Shown: positions 57,812 through 64,000 of the stretch, one piece after another
Layout: every line of letters begins with the position of its first letter
Position numbering within the stretch: position 1 is the first letter of the stretch
Assembly (NCBI RefSeq): GCF_009711265.1
Contig: NZ_WMII01000002.1
Coordinates: forward strand, 1-64,000
Length of the DNA stretch: 64,000 nucleotides
Direction: 5' to 3'
DNA from: Paracoccus shanxieyensis
GTDB taxonomy: Bacteria; Pseudomonadota; Alphaproteobacteria; Rhodobacterales; Rhodobacteraceae
The notes under the pieces: model-generated
Databases searched by the model: none
Seen by the model: only the letters and a program-made list of their open reading frames with translations
What the model was told of the DNA's origin: nothing
Program-made: the position numbers and the translations under genes

Positions 57812-59317
57812 ATGGAGCGGGCCGACCGCCTTGGCTACTGGATATCTGGCGCGGCCCATGCCGGGCTGCTGGGCTTTGCCGTCGTGGGCGGGTTCTTACG
57901 CCCCGTGCCGGTCGAAGCCGTGCGCATGTCCGAGGTCTCGACCATGACCGAGGCCGAGTTTCAGGCGCTGGCCGCCGCGGCCGAAGGTCAGGCGCCGGTG
58001 TCGGATGTGTCCGAGACGACGCCCGCGCAACCGCAGGCTCCGGCGGATGAAGATGCCAGCGGCGCGCCCGAGGCGCAAAGCCCGCCCGCGCCGGACATGA
58101 ATGCCGCGTCGCTGACCCGGCCCTCGGCCCGGCCCGAGGCGCAGCCGGATCTGTCCGATGTGCAGGACCGCCCGCCGCCCGTCGATGTGGCAACCCTGGC
58201 CCCGCAGCCCGACCAGCCCGTGACCGCCGATCGTCCGACGGTCCCGGCCAGCGCCTCGCGGCCCGATCCGGCGCGTGCGCCCGCGCCCGTGCCGCAGCGC
58301 TCGGCACTGGCGCCGGTCGATTCGGCGCGTCCCACCGGGCGTCCCGAAGGGCTGGCCGACGCCGCCCGCGCCCGTGCCGCCGCCGCCGAGGCCGCGCGTC
58401 AGCGTGAGCTGACCCTTGCGCGTCAGGCCGAGGAAGCCGCCGCCGAGCAGGCCGCCAGCGAACGCGCCGAGGCCGCTGCCGCACGGCGGGCCGCCGAACA
58501 GCGCGCCCGCGAGGAACGCCGCGAAGCCGCCGAACGTGCCGAAGCCGAAACCGCGCGCGAGGCCGCCGAGGCGCGTGACCGTGCGCGCCGTCAGGCCGCC
58601 GCTGCCGAGGCCGAGGAAGCCGCCGAGCGCGAAGCCGCCGCAGAAAAAGCCGCCGAGGAAAAGGCCGCCGCCGAAAAAGCTGCCGCCGAGAAGCGGGCGG
58701 CCGAACGGAAAGCCGCCGCCGACAAGGCCGCCGCCGCTGCCGCAGCCGAGAAGAAGGCCGCCGAGGCAAAGGCCGCCGAAGAAGCCGCCGCCGCCAAGAG
58801 GGCCGCCGAGGAAAAACGCGCCGCCGAACGCAAAGAGGCCGCCGAAGCCGCCGCCGCTGCCAAGGCCAAGGAAGAGGCCGCCGAACGCAAGGCCGCCGAA
58901 GCCGCGAAGAAAAAAGCCGCGCAGGCCGCTGCCGACAAGGAAAAGGCAGGCGCGGGCGGATCCGGAGGAGGCGGTGCCGCCGCCAGTGGCCCGCCGCTAA
59001 GCCAAGGCGAAAAGGACGGCTTCCGCGTCGCGGTCGAGGCGTGCTGGAACCGGGGGTCGCTGTCGACCGAAGCTTCGCGCACCACGGTGTCTGTGGGCTT
59101 TTCGCTGTCGCAGGATGGCCAGCCCAGCGGGCTGAAGATGATCGGCCACAAGGGCGGGTCGGATGCTGCGGCAAAACAGGCCTATGAGGCGGCACGGCGC
59201 GCGATTTTGATGTGCGCGGCGCGCAATGGCGGCTACAAGCTGCCAGCCGAGAAATACAACCGCTGGAAAGATGTCATCATCGACTTCAACCCCAGCGGAA
59301 ATGCGACCGTGAAGTAG
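57812..59317 (+). CDS. tolA: Tol-Pal system protein TolA
   Basis: This 501-residue protein has an N-terminal inner-membrane anchor (about 8-30, ISGAAHAGLLGFAVVGGFL), a Pro/Ala/Asp-rich segment, a long Ala/Glu/Lys helical rod (about 185-385, made of AAEKAAAEK-type repeats) and a C-terminal TonB/TolA domain (about 390-500, with GFSLSQDGQPSG). It bridges the periplasm to Pal and TolB during division. The GCCGCCGA-rich repeats make the gene prone to length changes. The ATG at 57812 lies 4 bp after the tolR stop. Confidence 0.92.
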   Translation: MERADRLGYWISGAAHAGLLGFAVVGGFLRPVPVEAVRMSEVSTMTEAEFQALAAAAEGQAPVSDVSETTPAQPQAPADEDASGAPEAQSPPAPDMNAASLTRPSARPEAQPDLSDVQDRPPPVDVATLAPQPDQPVTADRPTVPASASRPDPARAPAPVPQRSALAPVDSARPTGRPEGLADAARARAAAAEAARQRELTLARQAEEAAAEQAASERAEAAAARRAAEQRAREERREAAERAEAETAREAAEARDRARRQAAAAEAEEAAEREAAAEKAAEEKAAAEKAAAEKRAAERKAAADKAAAAAAAEKKAAEAKAAEEAAAAKRAAEEKRAAERKEAAEAAAAAKAKEEAAERKAAEAAKKKAAQAAADKEKAGAGGSGGGGAAASGPPLSQGEKDGFRVAVEACWNRGSLSTEASRTTVSVGFSLSQDGQPSGLKMIGHKGGSDAAAKQAYEAARRAILMCAARNGGYKLPAEKYNRWKDVIIDFNPSGNATVK

Positions 59318-59377
59318 TGCCATGGCATCCCGCGGCGCGACCCGATAACCTGCAACCAGACCTGACGAGGGCGATTC

Positions 59378-60706
59378 ATGTTGCGTAGACTTTTGCTGAC
59401 TTCCGTGATGGCCCTTGCGGGTCTGGGCATGGCCGCGCCGGTACTGGCGCAGGACGGCCCGCTGCGGATCGAAATCACCGATGGCGTCATCGAGCCGATG
59501 CCCTTTGCCATCGCCGCCTTTCAGGACGAAGGCGGGGCCGGGCAATATCTGGGGCAGGTCCAGCAACTGATCGCCGCCGATCTGACCGGCACGGGACTGT
59601 TTCGTGAAATCCCTGCCAGCGCGCATATCTCGCGCCCGGCCAGCTTCGATGCGCCGGTCAGCTATGAGGACTGGAAGGCGATCAACGCGCAGGCGCTGAT
59701 CACCGGCGCGGTCAGCGTGCAGGGCGGCAAGGTCGTGGTGAAGTTCCGGCTGTTCGACGTGTTTTCGGGTCAGCCTCTGGGCGACGGGATGCAGTTCGAC
59801 GCAGGCACCGGCAACTGGCGGCGCGCGGCGCATAAGGCGGCGGATCAGGTCTATGCCCGCCTGACCGGCGAAAGCCCCTATTTCGACAGCCGCGTGACCT
59901 TCGTGCAGGAAACCGGTCCCAAGGATGCGCGGATGAAGCGCATCGGGATCATGGATTACGACGGCGCGAACGTGAAATACCTGACCGACAATTCGGCGCT
60001 GGTGCTGAAGCCGCGCTTTTCGCCGGACGGCTCGCGCATCCTTTACACCAGCTATGCCACCGGCTTTCCGCAGGCGGTGATGATGGATGTGAACACGCTG
60101 GCGCAGCGCCAGCTGAGCGCAGGCCAGCAAGGCACCATGAGCTTTTCGCCCCGGTTTTCGCCGGATGGGCGCTGGATCGTCTATTCGCTGGAAAAGAACG
60201 GCAATACCGACATCTATCAGATGGATGCCCGGTCAGGCGCGCAGCGCGCGCTGACCAATGCGCCCTCGATCGAGACCTCGCCCAGCTACAGCCCGGACGG
60301 CCAGCAGATCGTCTTCGAGAGCGACCGCTCGGGTTCGCCGCAGCTTTACATCATGGGCGCGAATGGCGGAGAGCCGCGCCGCATCAGCTTTGGCGACGGC
60401 CGTTACGGCACGCCGGTCTGGTCGCCGCGCGGCGACATGATCGCCTTTACCCGTCAGGTGGGCGGCAAGTTCCACATCGGCGTCATGCGCACCGATGGTT
60501 CGGAAGAAAAAATGCTGACAGAATCGTTCCTTGACGAGGGCCCGTCCTGGGCCCCCAATGGGCGTGTCGTGATGTTCACCCGCGTGACGCCCGGCGGCGA
60601 TGGTGCCCCGCGTCTGCATTCGGTGGATATCACCGGGCGCAACATGCGCCCTGTGCAGTTTAATGGCGCAGCCTCGGACCCCGATTGGGGCCCGTTGCTG
60701 CCGTAA
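59378..60706 (+). CDS. tolB: Tol-Pal system beta-propeller protein TolB
   Basis: This 442-residue periplasmic protein has a signal peptide (about 1-24, AAPVLAQ), an N-terminal alpha/beta domain and a six-bladed propeller with the repeated YSPDG/FSPDG turns ([39 protein letters not shown]). It binds Pal and TolA. The length is normal. Confidence 0.95.
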   Translation: MLRRLLLTSVMALAGLGMAAPVLAQDGPLRIEITDGVIEPMPFAIAAFQDEGGAGQYLGQVQQLIAADLTGTGLFREIPASAHISRPASFDAPVSYEDWKAINAQALITGAVSVQGGKVVVKFRLFDVFSGQPLGDGMQFDAGTGNWRRAAHKAADQVYARLTGESPYFDSRVTFVQETGPKDARMKRIGIMDYDGANVKYLTDNSALVLKPRFSPDGSRILYTSYATGFPQAVMMDVNTLAQRQLSAGQQGTMSFSPRFSPDGRWIVYSLEKNGNTDIYQMDARSGAQRALTNAPSIETSPSYSPDGQQIVFESDRSGSPQLYIMGANGGEPRRISFGDGRYGTPVWSPRGDMIAFTRQVGGKFHIGVMRTDGSEEKMLTESFLDEGPSWAPNGRVVMFTRVTPGGDGAPRLHSVDITGRNMRPVQFNGAASDPDWGPLLP

Positions 60707-60727
60707 TTCGCGGGAATTGGACAGAAT

Positions 60728-61249
60728 ATGAAGACTATCGTCAAACTTGCCGCGATCGGTGCGCTGCTGACCATCGCCGCCTGCTCGCGTCCTGCATCGC
60801 AGGGCGGGCCGCTGGTGAACGACCCTTATGCCAACATGAACGGCGCAGGGGCGGGTGGCGTCGGCGCAGGCACGCTGCCCGGCTCGCCCGAGGAGTTCAA
60901 GGCGACCGCCGGGGATACGGTGCTGTTCCAGCTGGACCAGTCGACCCTGACGCCGGAAGCGCGCACCACGCTGGCCAATCAGGCGGGCTGGCTGAACCAG
61001 CATCAGGCGATGTCCGCCGTCATTCAGGGTCATGCCGATGAACAGGGCACGCGGGAATACAACCTTGCTTTGGGCGCGCGTCGGGCGAATTCGGTGCAGG
61101 AATACCTGATCTCGCAAGGGGTGCAGGCCGGGCGTCTGCGCACGGTCAGCTATGGCAAGGAACGCCCGCTTGCGGTCTGCTCGACCGAGGAATGCTTCAT
61201 GAAGAACCGCCGCGCGGTCACGGTGGTCAGCCCCGGGGCGGGCATGTGA
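60728..61249 (+). CDS. pal: peptidoglycan-associated lipoprotein Pal
   Basis: This 173-residue outer-membrane lipoprotein has a lipobox LTIAAC with the acylated Cys19. A C-terminal OmpA domain (about 65-173) binds peptidoglycan through IQGHADEQGTREYNLALGARRA. It is the outer-membrane end of the Tol-Pal bridge. The TGA overlaps the cpoB ATG by one base. Confidence 0.95.
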   Translation: MKTIVKLAAIGALLTIAACSRPASQGGPLVNDPYANMNGAGAGGVGAGTLPGSPEEFKATAGDTVLFQLDQSTLTPEARTTLANQAGWLNQHQAMSAVIQGHADEQGTREYNLALGARRANSVQEYLISQGVQAGRLRTVSYGKERPLAVCSTEECFMKNRRAVTVVSPGAGM

Positions 61250-62214
61250 TGCGCAGCCTTGGTCTGAAAGGGCTGGTGCTGGCGGCGGGGGTGGCGCTGT
61301 CGGCGCTGCCCGCAGCCGCGCAGGACGCCCAGACGCTGGGCGATATCCGGTCCGAGCTGAACCAGTTGACCTCGGACCTGCAATTCCTGCGCAGCCAGTT
61401 GGCCGCGTCGGGTCAGGCGGGCTATGCGCAGGCCGGTGGCGACAGTGCCATCGACCGCATGAACGCCATGGAGGCGCGGCTGGCGCAACTGACCGGACAG
61501 ACCGAACAGTTGCAGAACCGCATCGACCGGATCGTGAAAGACGGCACCACCCGCATCGGCGATATCGAATTCCGCCTGTGCGAGATGGAAGAGGGCTGCG
61601 ATCTTGGCAGCCTGACGACGCCGACGCTGGGCGAACAAAGCGGCGCGTCCTCGCCGATGCCGTCCTCGGATCAGCGTGGCAACCTTGGCACCACCCCTGC
61701 GACCGGGGCCGCGACCGCTGCGGAAAAGGCCGATTTCGACCGGGCCCGGGAGGTGCTCGGTCAAGGTGACTTTCGTCGTGCTGCGGACCTCTTCGCGGCC
61801 GTTGCCGAAACCCATGCGGGCGGCCCACTGACCGCCGAGGCGCTGTTCCTGCGTGGCGCGGCGCTGGATTCGGCCGGCGATCTGTCCGGCGCGGGCATCG
61901 CCTGGCTGGAAAGCTTTGCGGCCAATCCGAACGGCGCGCAGGCCGCCGATGCCCTGCTGGGGCTGTCGCGGGCCATGTCGGCCAAGGGCGGCCCGTCCGA
62001 GGGCTGCTATTACCTTCAGGAAATTCTGGCGCGTTTTCCGGACAGCCCGCAAGCGGTCGAGGCCGAAAAGCGCGTGACGCAGGCGCAATGCCATGCCGTC
62101 GACAGCGGCGCGGTCGATGGGCTGCCGCCTGGCATCGACCCGGCCATGGACCCGGCGCTGGATCCCGCGATGAGCGATCCGGAAGCGGCGGCGGATCTGG
62201 CCGATGGCCAATGA
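61249..62214 (+). CDS. cpoB: Tol-Pal system protein CpoB/YbgF
   Basis: This 321-residue periplasmic protein has a signal peptide (about 1-23, ALPAAAQ), a coiled coil for trimer formation (about 28-100, IRSELNQLTSDLQFLRSQL), a linker, and C-terminal TPR repeats (about 165-285, from FDRAREVLGQGDFRRAADLF). It couples outer-membrane constriction with septal wall synthesis. A repetitive Asp/Pro/Ala tail follows (DPAMDPALDPAMSDP). The last 11 bp overlap tilS. Confidence 0.9.
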   Translation: MRSLGLKGLVLAAGVALSALPAAAQDAQTLGDIRSELNQLTSDLQFLRSQLAASGQAGYAQAGGDSAIDRMNAMEARLAQLTGQTEQLQNRIDRIVKDGTTRIGDIEFRLCEMEEGCDLGSLTTPTLGEQSGASSPMPSSDQRGNLGTTPATGAATAAEKADFDRAREVLGQGDFRRAADLFAAVAETHAGGPLTAEALFLRGAALDSAGDLSGAGIAWLESFAANPNGAQAADALLGLSRAMSAKGGPSEGCYYLQEILARFPDSPQAVEAEKRVTQAQCHAVDSGAVDGLPPGIDPAMDPALDPAMSDPEAAADLADGQ

Positions 62215-63439
62215 TCCGGCTGCGGATCGGCTTTCCCTGACCATTCACGCGACGCTGGACCGCCTTGCGGGCGATCTGCCGCGCCTTGGCATTGCGCTGT
62301 CGGGCGGCGGCGATTCCACCGCGCTGATGCATCTGACCCGGCGCTGGGTGCAGGGCCGCACATTGATCGCCGCGACCGTCGATCACGGCCTGCGCCCCGA
62401 ATCGGCCCATGAGGCGCGGCAGGCCGGGGCCGAGGCCGCGGGGCTGGGCATCCCGCATGAGATCCTGCCGTGGCAGCGCGACCAGACCGGCGGCAATCTG
62501 ATGGCGCAGGCGCGCGAGGCCCGGCTGCGGCTTTTGTCGGACTGGGCGCATCGCCACGATCTGTCGGCCGTGCTGCTGGGTCATACGCTGGACGATCAGG
62601 CCGAAACGCTGCTGATGCGACTGGCGCGCGGGGCGGGCGTGGACGGTCTGTCCGGCATGGCCGAGGCGCGGCAGGCGCATGGCATGCTGTGGCTGCGCCC
62701 CATGCTGCAGACCGGGCGCAAGGATCTGCGCGGCTGGCTGACGCAACGCGGCATCGGCTGGATCGACGATCCCTCGAACGAGAACAGCGATTACGAACGC
62801 GTTCGCATCCGCAAGGCGCTGGCGGCGCTGGACCTGCCGCCTACGCAGCTGGCACAGACGGCGGCCAACGTGGCCATGGCGCGCGACGCCTTGCAGGATT
62901 ACGCCGCGCAGGTGGCCGAAGGGGCCGAGGCGCGGCTAGGTTCGCTGATCCTGCCCATGACGCCCTTTCGCCGCGCCCCGCTGGAGATTCGCCGCCGCCT
63001 GTTGGTCGCAGGGCTGCGTTTCGTCTCGGGCGCGGACTATCCGCCCCGCCGCGAAGCCGTGCTGCGCGCGCTGTCGGCCGCAGGCTCGGCCGGGCGCATC
63101 ACGCTGGAGGGCACGATCATCGACGTTCACGGCGACCGTTTGCGCCTGCTGCGCGAACCTGCGGCCGCGTGTCGCAGCCCCTCGGCGGATCCATGGGACA
63201 ATCGCTGGATCATCAGCGGCTTGGCAGAGGGCGAAAGCGTTTCGGCCTTGGGCCATGACGCGCTGCCCGACTGGAACTGGCGCGATAGCGGGCTTACGCG
63301 TGATGAGGCCGCATCGACCCCGGCCATCCGTCTTGGGGGCGAAATCAGGGCCGCTCCGGTGCTGAAATCGCATCCCCGCATCACCGCAACCCCGCTGCGG
63401 GGGCTGAATGAGTTCCGCGCCATGCTGTATACTCATTGA
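62204..63439 (+). CDS. tilS: tRNA(Ile)-lysidine synthase
   Basis: This 411-residue ATP-dependent enzyme modifies C34 of the CAU-anticodon isoleucine tRNA to lysidine. The PP-loop SGGGDS (33-38) binds ATP; DHGLRPES, LGHTLDDQAETLLMRLARG and the IDDPSNEN block are typical. The ATG at 62204 lies within the cpoB gene. It is essential in most bacteria, so it is expected to be intact. Confidence 0.93.
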   Translation: MANDPAADRLSLTIHATLDRLAGDLPRLGIALSGGGDSTALMHLTRRWVQGRTLIAATVDHGLRPESAHEARQAGAEAAGLGIPHEILPWQRDQTGGNLMAQAREARLRLLSDWAHRHDLSAVLLGHTLDDQAETLLMRLARGAGVDGLSGMAEARQAHGMLWLRPMLQTGRKDLRGWLTQRGIGWIDDPSNENSDYERVRIRKALAALDLPPTQLAQTAANVAMARDALQDYAAQVAEGAEARLGSLILPMTPFRRAPLEIRRRLLVAGLRFVSGADYPPRREAVLRALSAAGSAGRITLEGTIIDVHGDRLRLLREPAAACRSPSADPWDNRWIISGLAEGESVSALGHDALPDWNWRDSGLTRDEAASTPAIRLGGEIRAAPVLKSHPRITATPLRGLNEFRAMLYTH

Positions 63440-63499
63440 ACCTCGCGCCGGAATCCCTATTTTCAGATCAAACTGTGTCTACCCTTGGAGGACCCCCGT

Positions 63500-64000
63500 T
63501 TGGGCAACGCGCGTAATATCGCCTTCTGGGTGGTGCTGTTCCTGATGATTTTGGCGCTGTTCAACCTGTTCAGCGACGGCTCGTCGCAGATGAACAACCG
63601 CCAGATCAGCTATTCCGACTTCATCCAGCGGGTGGATAAGGAACAGGTGGGTGCCGTCACGATCGACGGCGAAAATGTCGGCATCACCACGAAGGACGGC
63701 CAGAAATATTCGACCGTCCGCCCGATGGGCGAGGATATTGCCGGAATGCTGGTCGCCAAGGGCGTCGATGTCCGGGTCGAGCGTCAGCAGCAATCGGGCT
63801 TCATGTCGCTTCTGGGCGTCTGGCTGCCCTTCATCCTGCTGATCGGCGTCTGGATCTTCTTCATGAACCGGATGCAGGGCGGCGGCAAAGGCGGGGCCAT
63901 GGGCTTTGGCAAGTCGCGCGCGAAACTGCTGACCGAAAAGCATGGCCGCGTGACCTTTGACGACGTGGCCGGCATCGACGAGGCCAAGGAAGAGCTTGAG
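63500..64000 (+). CDS. ftsH: ATP-dependent zinc metalloprotease FtsH (5' part)
   Basis: The frame opens with a TTG at 63500, placed by GGAGG 9 bases upstream, and runs off the window after 167 codons. The first membrane helix is at about 5-24 (NIAFWVVLFLMILALFNLF), the periplasmic domain at about 30-100, and the second helix at about 108-125 (WLPFILLIGVWIFFM). Then come the glycine-rich linker and KLLTEKHGRVTFDDVAGID, the start of the AAA+ module. FtsH degrades membrane and short-lived proteins. tilS-ftsH order is common in bacteria. Confidence 0.94.
   Translation, partial: MGNARNIAFWVVLFLMILALFNLFSDGSSQMNNRQISYSDFIQRVDKEQVGAVTIDGENVGITTKDGQKYSTVRPMGEDIAGMLVAKGVDVRVERQQQSGFMSLLGVWLPFILLIGVWIFFMNRMQGGGKGGAMGFGKSRAKLLTEKHGRVTFDDVAGIDEAKEELE

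Noticed and set aside
57693..59195. 500-codon Arg/Pro-rich frame opposite tolA
   Set aside because: It mirrors the GCC/GAG repeats of the TolA rod and has no independent features.
57337..59317. ExbD-TonB system instead of TolR-TolA
   Set aside because: Order ybgC-tolQRAB-pal-cpoB is complete, so these are Tol proteins.
1..64000. CRISPR arrays, tRNA/rRNA genes, prophage or intact insertion sequences
   Set aside because: No regularly spaced repeats, no cloverleaf-like sequence with the usual TTCGA arm, and no integrase or transposase motif were found on reading.

Overview
The window is a 64 kb stretch of a GC-rich alphaproteobacterial chromosome. It most resembles Rhodobacteraceae, probably Paracoccus or a close relative. 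The grounds are: very tightly packed genes with ATGA and TGATG overlaps; a ybgC-tolQRAB-pal-cpoB-tilS-ftsH core block; a DUF2849-cysI-cysH-DUF934 sulfite reduction operon next to an Lrp-type regulator; a beta-hydroxyaspartate-aldolase-like enzyme of the kind characterised from Paracoccus; and an intergenic box (GRGTATTT...) of a type I recall from this family. The genus is inference. I saw no rRNA, tRNA, CRISPR array or intact insertion sequence.

Layout. 1-5.8 kb (minus strand): a broken peptide-type ABC binding-protein gene at the left edge, then a catabolic operon of two M20 peptidases, an APH-type small-molecule kinase and a class III aminotransferase-fold enzyme. A nearly identical operator-like sequence lies in front of both the broken gene and the operon. 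6.0-7.5 kb: an amidase. 7.7-13.3 kb: an IclR regulator, RidA and a polar amino acid ABC transporter (minus strand), divergent from a D-threonine/3-hydroxy-D-aspartate aldolase-like enzyme. 13.4-18.0 kb: a CsbD-like stress protein, a short LOV blue-light receptor, a CheB-CheR-PAS-PAS-HWE histidine kinase and a single-domain response regulator. 18.1-20.5 kb: a cobalamin riboswitch with its own terminator ahead of mesX (DUF1852) and mesD (core methionine synthase). 20.7-22.3 kb: a Na/Pi cotransporter-PhoU fusion. 22.6-31.1 kb: a DctPQM TRAP transporter, an unidentified membrane protein, hydantoinase/oxoprolinase subunits B and A, and a GntR regulator.

31.1-41.4 kb is an accessory island. galU is intact, but the galE that abuts it is cut off after about 26 codons, and three glycosyltransferase or pyruvyltransferase genes and three unrecognised proteins follow. 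41.4-45.3 kb: oleate hydratase, a HisC-like aminotransferase and an Lrp regulator. 45.5-49.4 kb: assimilatory sulfite reduction genes and ferredoxin-NADP reductase. 49.6-55.5 kb: topoisomerase I, gamma-glutamyltransferase and a 3-oxoacid CoA-transferase. 55.6-64 kb: an unidentified gene, the Tol-Pal operon, tilS and the 5' part of ftsH.

The main candidates for unusual biology are: the co-regulated peptidase/kinase/PLP-enzyme operon, which resembles the eukaryotic hydroxylysine kinase and phospho-lyase pair; the LOV/HWE light-signalling trio; the B12-controlled, B12-independent methionine synthase; the glycan island that replaced galE; and a recurrent intergenic box confined to the right-hand third. 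Functions are assigned from motifs and context only; no database search was run.
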